In this document: piece by piece, positions 8,230 to 16,439 of the stretch
How positions within the stretch are numbered: position 1 is the stretch's first letter
Layout: each line of letters opens with the position of its first letter
Source of the DNA: Alkalibacterium sp.
GTDB taxonomy: Bacteria > Bacillota > Bacilli > Lactobacillales > Carnobacteriaceae_A
Assembly: GCA_020832185.1 (NCBI GenBank)
Contig: JAFIFE010000011.1
Location: 62,001 to 126,000, forward strand
Reading direction: 5' to 3'
Length of the DNA: 64,000 bases
Program-made: the position numbers and the translations under genes
Notes under the pieces: generated by a model
Seen by the model: only the letters and a program-made list of their open reading frames with translations
Databases searched by the model: none
What the model was told of the DNA's origin: nothing

Positions 8230-8685
8230 ATGCCAAAAGTGATGATAGTCTATGCAAGCCTTACTGGAAATACTGAGGTATGCGCAGAGATTTTAGAAGC
8301 AGCCTTTGAAGAACTGGGTGCTGAAGTTGAAGTCGTCGAAAGTGTGTTTGCAGATCCAGAAGACTTTGCAGATGCCGATATAGCAGTAGTTGGTACATAC
8401 ACGTATGGAACGGACGCAGACCTGCCTGATGAGATCGTGGATTTTTATGAAGAACTTGAAGATGTTGATTTAACAGGAAAGATATTCGGTTCATTTGGTT
8501 CTGGGGATACATTTTACGAAAAGTACTGCAAGTCAGTCGATGACTTTGATGAGCAGTTCGAAAAAACTGGTGCAGTCAAAGGTGCTGAAAACGTAAAGGT
8601 AAACTTAAATCCTGAAGAAGACGATATCGAGAACTTAAAAGCATTTGCAGAAAAACTAATAAAAGTTTACAATACTCAACAGTAA
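8230..8685 (+). CDS. Flavodoxin
   Basis: A 151-residue short-chain, very acidic FMN protein that carries single electrons in the cytosol. The phosphate-binding loop SLTGNTE lies at residues 11-17, with the flavin-flanking TYTYGTDADLPD and the GSFGSGDTFYEKYC loop typical of flavodoxins. Two in-frame ATGs exist. The AGGAAGG site touches the first (8221) and is nine bases from the second (8230), so the second is chosen. It is monocistronic, with its own promoter and strong terminator. It could substitute for ferredoxin in electron delivery, but no partner reductase is nearby. Confidence 0.92.
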   Translation: MPKVMIVYASLTGNTEVCAEILEAAFEELGAEVEVVESVFADPEDFADADIAVVGTYTYGTDADLPDEIVDFYEELEDVDLTGKIFGSFGSGDTFYEKYCKSVDDFDEQFEKTGAVKGAENVKVNLNPEEDDIENLKAFAEKLIKVYNTQQ

Positions 8686-8693
8686 ATCTTATA

Positions 8694-8758
8694 GTCTCTT
8701 TTTAGCATTTAACTACTCTCTTTCAAGAGTGAATGAATGCTAAATAGAGATTTTTTTT
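8694..8758 (+). terminator. Terminator after flavodoxin
   Basis: A long stem (8695-8709 with 8736-8750) encloses an inner ACTCTC/GAGTG stem and is followed by eight T. Confidence 0.85.
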
Positions 8759-8827
8759 GCCATTTTTTATCACCTTTCATTCATTTAGCCTGATTAGTTC
8801 GATAATATAAAGCTAAAAGCGTTTTCG

Positions 8828-8857
8828 TTGGCACTCAATCTTAACTTTCGTTATACT
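8828..8857 (+). promoter_or_regulatory. Promoter of the aldo/keto reductase gene
   Basis: TTGGCA (8828-8833) and TATACT (8852-8857) are separated by 18 bases, 40 bases before the start codon. Confidence 0.5.
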
Positions 8858-8896
8858 TTTTTATAGAAGTCAATTAACTAGAAAGTAGGAATGTGC

Positions 8897-9742
8897 ATGT
8901 CTTTAACAGATACGTATAAACTGAATAATGGTCTGGAGGTTCCCAAAGTTGGTTTCGGGACCTGGCAGGCGAACGAAGATGAGGCGAAACAATCTGTCTT
9001 GTGGGCTCTTGAAGCGGGCTATCGACACATTGATACAGCTTCCGGCTACAAAAACGAAGAAGAAGTTGGTGAGGCCATCAAAGAAAGCGGTGTACCTAGA
9101 GAAGAGATTTTTCTTACAACAAAACTTCACAACAAAGAACACGGATATGATAAAACAAAAGCAGCTATAGAGAGTTCTTTACAAAAACTCGATACTGACT
9201 ATATCGATCTGTTTCTGATCCATTGGCCTAATCCTATTTATTCTCGTGATAACTGGGAAGAAGCTAATGCGGGCACATGGAAAGCCATGGAAGAAGCCGT
9301 TGAAGCCGGCAAACTGAAATCCCTTGGTGTTTCTAATTTCCTGCCTCATCACCTGGACTCTCTACTGAGAACCGCTAAAATAAAACCGGTGATCAATCAG
9401 ATTTTATTGAATCCGAGTGAGATGCAACCCGAAGTTGTTAAATACAACAAAGAACACGATATACTGTCAGAAGCCTACAGCCCTCTTGGAACTGGTAAGA
9501 TTTTTGATGTCGATGAATTAAAAGAGCTGGCTGCTAAATATAATAAATCAATTGCACAGCTCGTTTTGAAATGGAGCCTTCAGCATGGTTTTCTTCCCTT
9601 ACCCAAGACGGTTACGAAAGAGCGTGTATGGGAGAATGCAGATATCTTTGATTTTGACATCGAAGAAGATGATATGAAACTGATCGATGGCCTTGAAGGG
9701 CGAGCAGGTAAAGCAAAAGATCCTGACACCATCGAGTTTTAA
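8897..9742 (+). CDS. Aldo/keto reductase
   Basis: A 281-residue NADPH-dependent TIM-barrel reductase of the AKR superfamily, closest to the bacterial 2,5-diketo-gluconate/methylglyoxal type. The catalytic tetrad is complete: Asp46 (HIDTA), Tyr51 (SGYKNE), Lys76 (LTTKL) and His109 (LIHWP). SDR-like motifs are absent, and the VSNF and PLPKT segments are in place. The ATG at 8897 is preferred to 8891 because GTAGGA abuts the latter. A bidirectional terminator separates it from a convergent TetR gene. Substrate is not predictable beyond aldehydes and ketones. Confidence 0.88.
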   Translation: MSLTDTYKLNNGLEVPKVGFGTWQANEDEAKQSVLWALEAGYRHIDTASGYKNEEEVGEAIKESGVPREEIFLTTKLHNKEHGYDKTKAAIESSLQKLDTDYIDLFLIHWPNPIYSRDNWEEANAGTWKAMEEAVEAGKLKSLGVSNFLPHHLDSLLRTAKIKPVINQILLNPSEMQPEVVKYNKEHDILSEAYSPLGTGKIFDVDELKELAAKYNKSIAQLVLKWSLQHGFLPLPKTVTKERVWENADIFDFDIEEDDMKLIDGLEGRAGKAKDPDTIEF

Positions 9743-9760
9743 GTCTTTTAGCAAAAAATA

Positions 9761-9808
9761 AAAGCCAAAGGGTGTGTGACTTAACGGTCACTTTCCCTTT
9801 GGCTTTTT
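9761..9808. terminator. Bidirectional terminator between convergent genes
   Basis: AAAGCCAAAGGG (9761-9772) pairs with CCCTTTGGCTTT (9795-9806) around an inner GTGAC/GTCAC stem. T-runs follow in both directions. Confidence 0.85.
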
Positions 9809-9818
9809 AATTGCTGTC

Positions 9819-10388
9819 TTAAGCAGCTAATCCACTGTGCCAGACTTTGATGGAATTATCAATAATATGATTGATCTTATTGATTAATTCTTCTTCAGAC
9901 ATGTTGTATTTCCCTTGAGCAGTCAGGATGGCATAGCCGTGAACTGCTGGCCAAATGATATCAAGGAGCTCATTTCTCTCAGCCTTAGTATGCTGTCCGG
10001 CTAATTCATGATACGAAAGGACCTCATGTAGAGAGTCATATATCGATTCGTGTAAAGTTGTAGCACACAACTCTCTTCCCATAAATAATGCAGCGAAGAG
10101 TCTGCCTTCTTGCTTAGCGAAAAGTATGTAGTTAGTGCAAACTTCCCTAATCTGCAACTCACTTTCTTCAAATTTAAAAATTCTGGCATTCAAAAAATCT
10201 ATAACATAGTCTGTTAAATGAATTTTCAAATCATCCATATTCTTAAATTCTTTATAAATAGGCTGAGTAGAGGCGTTCAAACATTCAGCGATTTTTCTCG
10301 CAGTAAATCGGTCAAAGCCTTCTTGTCTCATTAAATCTAATGACGCATCTAAAATATGGTGTTTTAATATTCTCCTTTTTCTAGGCAC
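9819..10388 (-). CDS. TetR-family transcriptional regulator
   Basis: About 189 residues. The N-terminal helix-turn-helix (residues 8-52) has the TetR pattern ILDASLDLMRQEGFDRFTARKIAECL followed by YKEF. The C-terminal half is a divergent ligand-binding and dimerisation domain with four or five helices. An in-frame GTG at 10406 exists, but AGAGGAG lies inside that extension and is spaced eight bases from the GTG at 10388, which I use. No target operator is obvious. The divergent neighbour at 10657 (pepS-like) is a possible target only by position. Confidence 0.85.
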   Translation of the reverse strand: MPRKRRILKHHILDASLDLMRQEGFDRFTARKIAECLNASTQPIYKEFKNMDDLKIHLTDYVIDFLNARIFKFEESELQIREVCTNYILFAKQEGRLFAALFMGRELCATTLHESIYDSLHEVLSYHELAGQHTKAERNELLDIIWPAVHGYAILTAQGKYNMSEEELINKINHIIDNSIKVWHSGLAA

Positions 10389-10594
10389 GGTACTTTCTCC
10401 TCTCACTCACAATGATTAAAATAATTGGTCATTAAGCATTATCTTTAATAGTATAACATATTGAACTTATACAAAAAAGATTAATTCTTCAGCTCCTTAA
10501 CTATCATAACTTCTTAAATGTAAATAAGATTAATTTCGTTTTACTTTCCTCCCATATGACAGATGAATTAAAATTAGATGGCGCTTCTTTTAGA

Positions 10595-10623
10595 TTGTGA
10601 CGCGCTGTCATCTATGCTAAGAT
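10595..10623 (+). promoter_or_regulatory. Promoter of the aminopeptidase gene
   Basis: TTGTGA (10595-10600), a 17-base spacer and TAAGAT (10618-10623) lie 34 bases before the start codon. Confidence 0.6.
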
Positions 10624-10656
10624 TATAAAGGTGAATAAACTATAGGAGGAATTTAA

Positions 10657-11895
10657 ATGGTATTACCGAATTTCGAAGAAAATTTAAAAAAATACGCTGA
10701 TTTACTAGTCTCAACTGGTGTCACTGTATCAGAAGGACATACTGTTGTCCTTAGTGTCGATGTCGATCAGGCACCGCTGGCTCGCTTGATTACTGAAGCT
10801 GCTTACGAAAGAGGCGCAAAAGAAGTCATTGTTAAGTGGACGGATGACGTGGTTACCCGCTCAACATTCAAACATGCTTCTAAAGAAGTTGTGTCGACTG
10901 TTCCTCAATATAAAATTGATGAATCACTAGACCATATCGAAAAAGGCGCTAGCCGAATCAGTGTCCGCTCATCTGATCCAGACGCTCTAAAAGGATTAGA
11001 TAGTGACAAAATCGCATCTGCTCAAGCTGCAAATGGCCGTGCCTTTTCAGCTATGCGTAAAGCGACTCAATCAAACAAAGTCAGCTGGGTTGTGGCAGCT
11101 GCATCAGGCGAAAAATGGGCTGAAAAAGTCTTCCCTGAACTTGACACTGCTGAAGAGCGCGTTGACGCATTATGGGACGCTATATTTAAAGCTATTCACT
11201 TATACGATGAAGATCCAGTAGTAACATGGACCGAAAAAGACAAAACACTCGAATCTAAAGCTGAAGAATTAAATAAAGAGCAATTCGTTGCATTACACTA
11301 CACGGCTCCTGGAACTGACCTGACAGTCGGTCTGCCAAAAGGTCACCGCTGGGAAGGTGCAGGAAGTCTGAATGTACGCGGCGAGCGCTTCATGGCTAAC
11401 ATGCCGACTGAAGAAGTATTTGCTGCTCCAGATGCTAACCGCGTAGATGGCGTGGTTGTTTCAACTAAACCTTTAAGCTATGCAGGAACGATCATTGAAG
11501 GCATGACCTTCCATTTCAAAGATGGAAAAGTCGAAAGCGTAACTGCAGATCAAGGCGAAGAGGTCATCAAGAAACTGATTGAAACAGACGAAGGCGCTGC
11601 TCGTTTAGGTGAAGTAGCATTGGTACCCGATGCATCCCCTATTTCTCAATCAGGTCTTACATTCTTTAACACCCTGTTTGATGAAAATGCATCTAATCAC
11701 CTGGCTTTAGGATCAGCTTACGCATTCAACCTCGAAGGCGGAACTGAAATGTCTGAGGAAGAACTGAAGGCAGCTGGACTGAACCGTTCTGACGTTCACG
11801 TTGATTTCATGATCGGATCAAATGAAATGGACATCGACGGTATCCGTGAAGACGGAAGCCGCGTTCCTGTTTTCCGTAAAGGTGCCTGGGCATAA
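10657..11895 (+). CDS. Aminopeptidase, M29 family (PepS/AmpS type)
   Basis: A 412-residue cytosolic metallo-aminopeptidase of family M29, the same length as staphylococcal AmpS and streptococcal PepS. Recognisable blocks include the N-terminal YADLLVSTGV, the central LPKGHRWEGAGS with ERFMANMPTEEVF (metal-binding Glu residues) and the C-terminal LALGSAYAFN and HVDFMIGS. These enzymes take N-terminal residues from peptides, supporting amino-acid supply from imported peptides as PepV does elsewhere in the window. It has a strong AGGAGG site, its own promoter and its own terminator. The substrate preference cannot be read from the sequence. Confidence 0.92.
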   Translation: MVLPNFEENLKKYADLLVSTGVTVSEGHTVVLSVDVDQAPLARLITEAAYERGAKEVIVKWTDDVVTRSTFKHASKEVVSTVPQYKIDESLDHIEKGASRISVRSSDPDALKGLDSDKIASAQAANGRAFSAMRKATQSNKVSWVVAAASGEKWAEKVFPELDTAEERVDALWDAIFKAIHLYDEDPVVTWTEKDKTLESKAEELNKEQFVALHYTAPGTDLTVGLPKGHRWEGAGSLNVRGERFMANMPTEEVFAAPDANRVDGVVVSTKPLSYAGTIIEGMTFHFKDGKVESVTADQGEEVIKKLIETDEGAARLGEVALVPDASPISQSGLTFFNTLFDENASNHLALGSAYAFNLEGGTEMSEEELKAAGLNRSDVHVDFMIGSNEMDIDGIREDGSRVPVFRKGAWA

Positions 11896-11922
11896 ACACC
11901 CATCGATAAAGTGACATCAACT

Positions 11923-11956
11923 AAAAGTGTATCATCTTAGGATGATACACTTTTTT
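11923..11956 (+). terminator. Terminator after the M29 peptidase
   Basis: AAAAGTGTATCATC pairs perfectly with GATGATACACTTTT around TTAG, followed by T-run. It serves both converging genes. Confidence 0.88.
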
Positions 11957-11966
11957 TTGTATAGAT

Positions 11967-12416
11967 TTATATGTTCAGTCTCATCAGCTGTTCGCCATTA
12001 GCCGGATCGACTTTATCAAGCCACTCAAACCCATAAGCCGTATAGAACCCAATCGCGTCTTCGTTATCCGGTGTGACGCTTAAGATGATTTCTTTTGCAT
12101 CCCACTGATTTGTAATCAGTCGCACCACTTCATCCAACAATTCAGTGCCTAACCCTTTTCCCTGAAACTTTTTCGCCAGCATGACCCGATCCAGCCATAT
12201 CCATTTTTCTTCAGGGTCATAAGCTCCAATCATTACGAACCCGATACACTCTTCCTGGCTATATGCAGCAAATGGGTGCCATCTGAGAGAGCCATCGTAT
12301 GCTGCTTCAAGCAGTGACTGACTGTTGGATTCTATAAACGATTTCTGCGTGTTATCTACCTCAAGCTGGATAACCTCCCGCCAGTTTGTTTCATCTACTC
12401 TTTTTAATGTGATCAT
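11967..12416 (-). CDS. GNAT acetyltransferase (diamine/spermidine acetyltransferase-like)
   Basis: A 149-residue single GNAT domain. The acetyl-CoA pyrophosphate loop FQGKGLGTELL is at about residues 84-94, and NEDAIGFYTAYGF is the usual motif B/C. The N-terminal block QKSFIESNSQSLLEA resembles BltD/PaiA-type polyamine acetyltransferases, which take acetyl-CoA to acetylate spermidine or related amines. That assignment is tentative. It is monocistronic, convergent with the peptidase gene. Confidence 0.75.
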   Translation of the reverse strand: MITLKRVDETNWREVIQLEVDNTQKSFIESNSQSLLEAAYDGSLRWHPFAAYSQEECIGFVMIGAYDPEEKWIWLDRVMLAKKFQGKGLGTELLDEVVRLITNQWDAKEIILSVTPDNEDAIGFYTAYGFEWLDKVDPANGEQLMRLNI

Positions 12417-12554
12417 TTATCTCATTCCTTTGATAGTTAGGATAGTCTTTTCCATTCCCTTCATTTATCTTATCATAACTGATTGATTTTCTTATCTTCC
12501 TTTTTTCCTGTGCCAATAGCGTCTCAACGAATTTTACAATAGTCCTAAAGAAAA

Positions 12555-12588
12555 AAACCATTCCTATCTAATCAGCCAGGAATGGTTT
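12555..12588 (-). terminator. Terminator of the esterase gene
   Basis: AAACCATTCCT pairs with AGGAATGGTTT. On the minus strand seven T follow. Confidence 0.85.
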
Positions 12589-12594
12589 AGTCTA

Positions 12595-13377
12595 TTATGC
12601 GTTTAATGCCCACGCTAATGCTTGAGTAAGCGACTGGGTCCAGAAGCTCCAGTTGTGTTCGCCTGGCTCCTCCATGTACTCATGCTTAATGCCTTGTGTT
12701 ACAAGCTGCTCATGAAGTGCGCGGTTCTCTTCGAAAAGAAAATCCTCCGTCCCGCAAGCCAGGAACAGGTCGGGCTTATTTCTGCACTGATCGATCAGTG
12801 AATAGATATCGATGTTATCTGGCACGTCTTTATAGCTTTTGCTTCCTATCATATGCCAGATCCGTTTATTGATTGGATTTTCTTCTGTTAAGTCATGATA
12901 AGGATCATTTTTCTGAAACACACGGCTGGACAATGCGATTATTTTACTGAATGTGTCATTGAAATGGTACCCGTTTCTTAGTGCGCCGTATCCGCCCATC
13001 GACAGCCCGCCGATAAAGGTGTCTTCTCGCTTGTCAGACAGCGGAAACAGTTTGCGTGTCTCTTCAACTAGCTCTCTTCCAATAAATTTGCCATAATTAT
13101 CGCCGCTAGGGTGGTCAACATAAAAACTGTTCTCACCAGAGGGCATGATGACAGCTATATTATATTCTGTTGCCCATTTAACTATACGCGTGTTTTGTAT
13201 CCAGTCTTCATGGTTACCATCCCACCCATGAAGCAGGTATAGCGTTTTGAGTGGTCCCTTTGTTTCAGCTAGTGGTTCTGGATCATATAAAGATTTTGTT
13301 GAAGTTGGAATAATAGCAGTGAATGACACTTTTCTCATCAGTTCTTTTGATTGAAATGTTGCGGTCAATGTCGCCAT
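12595..13377 (-). CDS. Alpha/beta-hydrolase esterase (EstA/tributyrin esterase, esterase D fold)
   Basis: A 260-residue intracellular serine esterase. The triad is visible: Ser126 in GLSMGG, Asp212 in CGTEDFLF and His241 in PGEHNWSFW. The oxyanion region YLLHGWDGNHEDW and the length match lactococcal EstA and the S-formylglutathione-hydrolase/esterase D family. EstA of dairy lactococci hydrolyses short-chain esters and makes flavour esters. The local substrate is unproven. GGGAGAG precedes the ATG. An OsmC gene lies 48 bases upstream on the same strand, so the two may be co-transcribed, linking both to stress or detoxification. Confidence 0.85.
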   Translation of the reverse strand: MATLTATFQSKELMRKVSFTAIIPTSTKSLYDPEPLAETKGPLKTLYLLHGWDGNHEDWIQNTRIVKWATEYNIAVIMPSGENSFYVDHPSGDNYGKFIGRELVEETRKLFPLSDKREDTFIGGLSMGGYGALRNGYHFNDTFSKIIALSSRVFQKNDPYHDLTEENPINKRIWHMIGSKSYKDVPDNIDIYSLIDQCRNKPDLFLACGTEDFLFEENRALHEQLVTQGIKHEYMEEPGEHNWSFWTQSLTQALAWALNA

Positions 13378-13425
13378 GCCTGTCTCTCCCTTAAATACAT
13401 TCTTTAATTTCTGTCATATGCTTGT

Positions 13426-13854
13426 TTATTTCTCGTCCTGAGACACTTGTTCTCCGTTGAGAATAACTCTATAGGTTAAGTCCGCATTTAATGAGTTGGC
13501 AACAGAACAGTATTTTTCATCGCTTAATTTCACTGCTCGCCAGACACGACTTGCCGGAACATCACCGTCAACATGGACGGTTACTTCGATGGCAGTAAAG
13601 AATTTCGGTGCGGTGTCGTTTCTGTCTCCATCTGTTTCAATTTCCATGCGCGTGATTTTATCCTGGAAAGGTTTCAGGATCATGTACATATCGATGCCCA
13701 TGCAACCCGCCAGTCCGCCTAACACAGCTTCCATTGGAGAAACGCCTGTTCCATCTCCGCCTGCCTCATTTCGTGCATCCATTTTCAGCTGATTCCCGTC
13801 AGGATTCGTCATTGTAAAGGCTAAATTGCCTTCCCATTTAGTTGATACTTTCAT
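13426..13854 (-). CDS. OsmC/Ohr-family peroxide-reducing protein
   Basis: About 142 residues with the OsmC fold and both redox cysteines, Cys51 (GLAGCMGIDM) and Cys116 (DEKYCSVANSL). Family members reduce organic hydroperoxides using dithiols such as lipoylated proteins or low-molecular thiols. The ATG at 13854 is chosen over the GTG at 13863, because GGAG overlaps the latter. It is probably the first gene of a unit with the downstream esterase. Confidence 0.85.
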   Translation of the reverse strand: MKVSTKWEGNLAFTMTNPDGNQLKMDARNEAGGDGTGVSPMEAVLGGLAGCMGIDMYMILKPFQDKITRMEIETDGDRNDTAPKFFTAIEVTVHVDGDVPASRVWRAVKLSDEKYCSVANSLNADLTYRVILNGEQVSQDEK

Positions 13855-14034
13855 TCTGTTCACTCCATTTCGTTTTGTCTACTAACTAAATGATAGCATA
13901 TTACTGATCTGTTGTGCACTTTCTTTGAGTTGTCTACTACCTAAAGAAAGCTGGATGAGTGAAATAGACTCGTTCGATTATTTTCAAATCTTTCAATATA
14001 ATAGTATAGTATATTATTTTTATAAATCTATTGG

Positions 14035-14040
14035 TATAAT
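14035..14040 (+). promoter_or_regulatory. Extended -10 promoter of tRNA-Arg
   Basis: TATAAT preceded by TGG (extended -10), 26 bases before the mature tRNA. The region upstream is very AT-rich, with no clear -35. Confidence 0.5.
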
Positions 14041-14065
14041 GAAATAAGGTGCATACCTATTTTTT

Positions 14066-14139
14066 GACCCTATAGCTCAGTAGGATAGAGCAAGTGCCTC
14101 CTAAGCACTAGGTCGGGAGTTCGAATCTCTCTAGGGTCG
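14066..14139 (+). tRNA. tRNA-Arg, anticodon CCT
   Basis: A 74-base cloverleaf. The acceptor arm is GACCCTA with TAGGGTC and discriminator G. The D arm is GCTC/GAGC, the anticodon stem AGTGC/GCACT with loop CTCCTAA (anticodon at 14100-14102), and the T arm GGGAG/CTCTC with TTCGAAT. No CCA is encoded. It reads AGG codons. tRNA-Arg(CCT) is a frequent integration target, but no integrase or repeated 3' end is seen here. Confidence 0.95.
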
Positions 14140-14326
14140 TCTTTTACTATCTCATCGCTCATAAAGCTGTAGCCTATATTGGAGTATTCTCCTAATGAAT
14201 CCAGATAGATTAAAAACTATGTATAATTCATACGCATATTAATGAGAGTTCTCTTCGTTCAATTGACTTTAACAAGTGTAAGACTTATGATGTAGAATGC
14301 ACATTAAATTGAAAAAGAGGGTTTTT

Positions 14327-14959
14327 ATGAAAAAATTAAAGTTAGTCTATTCACTTATTGGCACATTTTTTATCAGTTTTGCGGTCTCGTTTTTCCGTTT
14401 GGCAAATCTTGGAACGGATCCTTATACGACATTTAACTTAGGGGCCAGCGGGTTTCTAAATATGGGATTCGGATTGTTCATCATGATCACCAGCCTGCTG
14501 GCACTGATTTTTATTTATTTTGATAATCGCGCACTTGTTGGTATTGGCACAATATTCAACATCTTTATTGTAGGGAACTTCTCAGATATCACTTTAAACT
14601 TATATAATTCTTACTTCCCCAGTCCCGATGGTCTGCTGATTCGAATCATCTTTTCAATGCTTGGCCTCTTCTTCATTTCCAGTGGTGTGGCTTTATACAC
14701 CGAAGCCAAAGAAGGCGTGGCTCCTTATGATGCGTTTCCGATCATATTAACGGAAAAAGCGAACGGAAGATGGACTTACCGTACATCACGAGTAATCATT
14801 GATGTCTCTTTCTCTATTATCGGATTCCTTTTCGGAGCAACTTTGGGATTTAACACAGTGATTACAGCCTTCTTCCTTGGGCCATTCATACAGTTCTTCC
14901 GTGAGATATTTGAAAAAGACCTTAATACTCGTATGCTGCGATATTCCTCAAAAAAATAA
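14327..14959 (+). CDS. YczE/YitT-type integral membrane protein
   Basis: About 210 residues with five or six hydrophobic helices. It begins MKKLKLVYSLIGTFFISFAV, followed by the conserved LANLGTDPYTTFNLG block and EGVAPYDAFP, which mark the YczE/YyaS/YitT membrane family. The function of the family is not established, though some members affect production of antibiotics in Bacillus. The ATG at 14327 has AAGAGGG six bases upstream, better than the upstream ATG at 14297. A terminator follows. Confidence 0.8.
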   Translation: MKKLKLVYSLIGTFFISFAVSFFRLANLGTDPYTTFNLGASGFLNMGFGLFIMITSLLALIFIYFDNRALVGIGTIFNIFIVGNFSDITLNLYNSYFPSPDGLLIRIIFSMLGLFFISSGVALYTEAKEGVAPYDAFPIILTEKANGRWTYRTSRVIIDVSFSIIGFLFGATLGFNTVITAFFLGPFIQFFREIFEKDLNTRMLRYSSKK

Positions 14960-14980
14960 TTTAAACACAGAAGATAGAAA

Positions 14981-15013
14981 ATGCCAGCCTCTGATAGAGG
15001 GTGGCGTTTTTTT
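14981..15013 (+). terminator. Terminator after the YczE-like gene
   Basis: ATGCCAGCCTCT pairs with AGAGGGTGGCGT (with G-T pairs) around GAT, then T-run. Confidence 0.8.
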
Positions 15014-15144
15014 GACTAAAAGCGTTCAGATAACTGATGATCAGCTAAACTCTCCTTTACTTATCTCTCAAAAAAATCTACTATTACATTATGACCTGAG
15101 ATTCTAGGCTTTTTAAATCTCAATCACATCTTCTGGAGGTCCCT

Positions 15145-15879
15145 ATGCGTTCATTTAAAGTATACAACTTAACTATGATGGGGTTGTCGATTGCCTCTAT
15201 CTTCCTGATTATTTTAGATTTAATCGATGTAATCTCTATTCTTGAACAGCCTTACTTTGCCATCGATCTCATTTTTGTCCTGATCTTCACTTTCGACTAT
15301 GTGTATCGACTTGTGCTGGCTCCTGACAAGAAAGAATTTGCCACTCATCATGTATTTGATTTACTGTCCATCATACCGGTCTATTCGATTTTCCGTTTAT
15401 TCCGCTTATCCCGTATAGTCAGAATACTGCGTTTTACTCACCTCATTCGTTTTTCACGTTTTACCCGTTTGATTGGTTTAAAAGGGCGGTCACAGAGAGA
15501 AATCAAATCAGTTCTGCACACAAATGGATTGATATATGTCCTCTACACGGCTATTTTACTTATCCTTTTCTGTTCAACTTTGTTCTCTGTTGCAGAGGGT
15601 GTATCGTTTACTGAGTCGGTATGGTGGGCCATTGTCACAGCTGCGACTGTTGGACACGGGCAAATCTACCCTGTCACACTGATCGGTCGACTGGCCGCAA
15701 CTCTCTTGATGTTTTTAGGATTAGGATTGATTGGCGCATTGACCAGTTCATTGACCACTCATTTTTCAGTGTCTAAATCTAAAGAAGTAAAAAAAATAAA
15801 TGACCTGGAAATGAAAATTGACACTTTGATCTCCAAAATTGACAATCTTGAACAACAACTGCCAAAGGAACACAAATAG
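15145..15879 (+). CDS. Six-helix voltage-gated-like cation channel with altered filter
   Basis: A 244-residue protein with the S1-S6 plan of voltage-gated potassium channels. S1 is residues 11-31, S3 near 65-80 and an arginine-rich S4 (FRLFRLSRIVRILRFTHLIRF, about 83-103). The pore loop is 154-178, S6 180-204, and a short coiled coil 215-240 probably assists tetramerisation. The filter reads TVGHGQ (168-173) where potassium channels normally have TVGYGD. Tyr to His and Asp to Gln are both unusual, and codons CAC and CAA are unambiguous in the sequence. It has TGGAGG before the ATG. It is probably a single-gene unit upstream of a DUF2512-like protein. Confidence 0.85.
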   Translation: MRSFKVYNLTMMGLSIASIFLIILDLIDVISILEQPYFAIDLIFVLIFTFDYVYRLVLAPDKKEFATHHVFDLLSIIPVYSIFRLFRLSRIVRILRFTHLIRFSRFTRLIGLKGRSQREIKSVLHTNGLIYVLYTAILLILFCSTLFSVAEGVSFTESVWWAIVTAATVGHGQIYPVTLIGRLAATLLMFLGLGLIGALTSSLTTHFSVSKSKEVKKINDLEMKIDTLISKIDNLEQQLPKEHK

Positions 15880-16000
15880 GATTAGTAGAGGATATCAGCA
15901 GTCGTTTTCTGTTTCCCTTTACTATAACAAGTATTATATCTTGTGCTTCATTTCTATCCGGTGTATTCTCATATTAACTGTCTAAAGGAGGTGATTTTTA

Positions 16001-16351
16001 GTGAAGCACGTAAAAGCACTGGCGTTAAAATTGATCGCACTTATTGTGTTAAGTTTTATCGTTTTGTATATTATTTTTGAACTGCCCTTCAATGCCGTTT
16101 TTATAACAGCCGTCATTACATCCGTTGTGATTTATGTTTTGGGTGATCTGGTTGTTTTAAAATCAGGAGGAAACTTTGTTGCCGTGTTAGTAGACGCTGG
16201 GACAACCTTTGCTCTTTCCTGGATTTATCTAGCTTCCGTCACTGATGAAGAAGTGATTGTTGCAAGTTTTGTCTTTGCTGTGGCTGTCGGGTTATTTGAG
16301 TCTCTGTTCCATTATTGGCTGCTCAGTTCCGGTTTTACAGAGGAAAGGTAG
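16001..16351 (+). CDS. YndM-like (DUF2512) four-helix membrane protein
   Basis: A 116-residue protein made almost entirely of four hydrophobic helices, with the short polar turn DLVVLKSGGNFVAVLVDAG between helices 2 and 3, characteristic of DUF2512/YndM. The function is unknown. GTG start with an excellent AAGGAGGTGA eight bases upstream. The terminator after it is shared with the convergent exporter operon. Confidence 0.78.
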   Translation: MKHVKALALKLIALIVLSFIVLYIIFELPFNAVFITAVITSVVIYVLGDLVVLKSGGNFVAVLVDAGTTFALSWIYLASVTDEEVIVASFVFAVAVGLFESLFHYWLLSSGFTEER

Positions 16352-16390
16352 TAAACATACCTAAGATTCTCACATACTTATCTATTTGCA

Positions 16391-16436
16391 AAAAAAGAAG
16401 TCATCCCCAGATATCTGGGAGGTGACTTCTTTTTTC
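16391..16436. terminator. Bidirectional terminator
   Basis: AAAAAAGAAGTCATCCCCAG pairs with CTGGGAGGTGACTTCTTTTT around an AT-rich turn, between convergent genes 16351 and 16440. Confidence 0.88.
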
Positions 16437-16439
16437 CTT

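Noticed and set aside
14066-14139. Integrated element at the tRNA-Arg(CCT) gene
   Set aside because: Neither an integrase nor a second copy of the tRNA 3' end was seen on either side.
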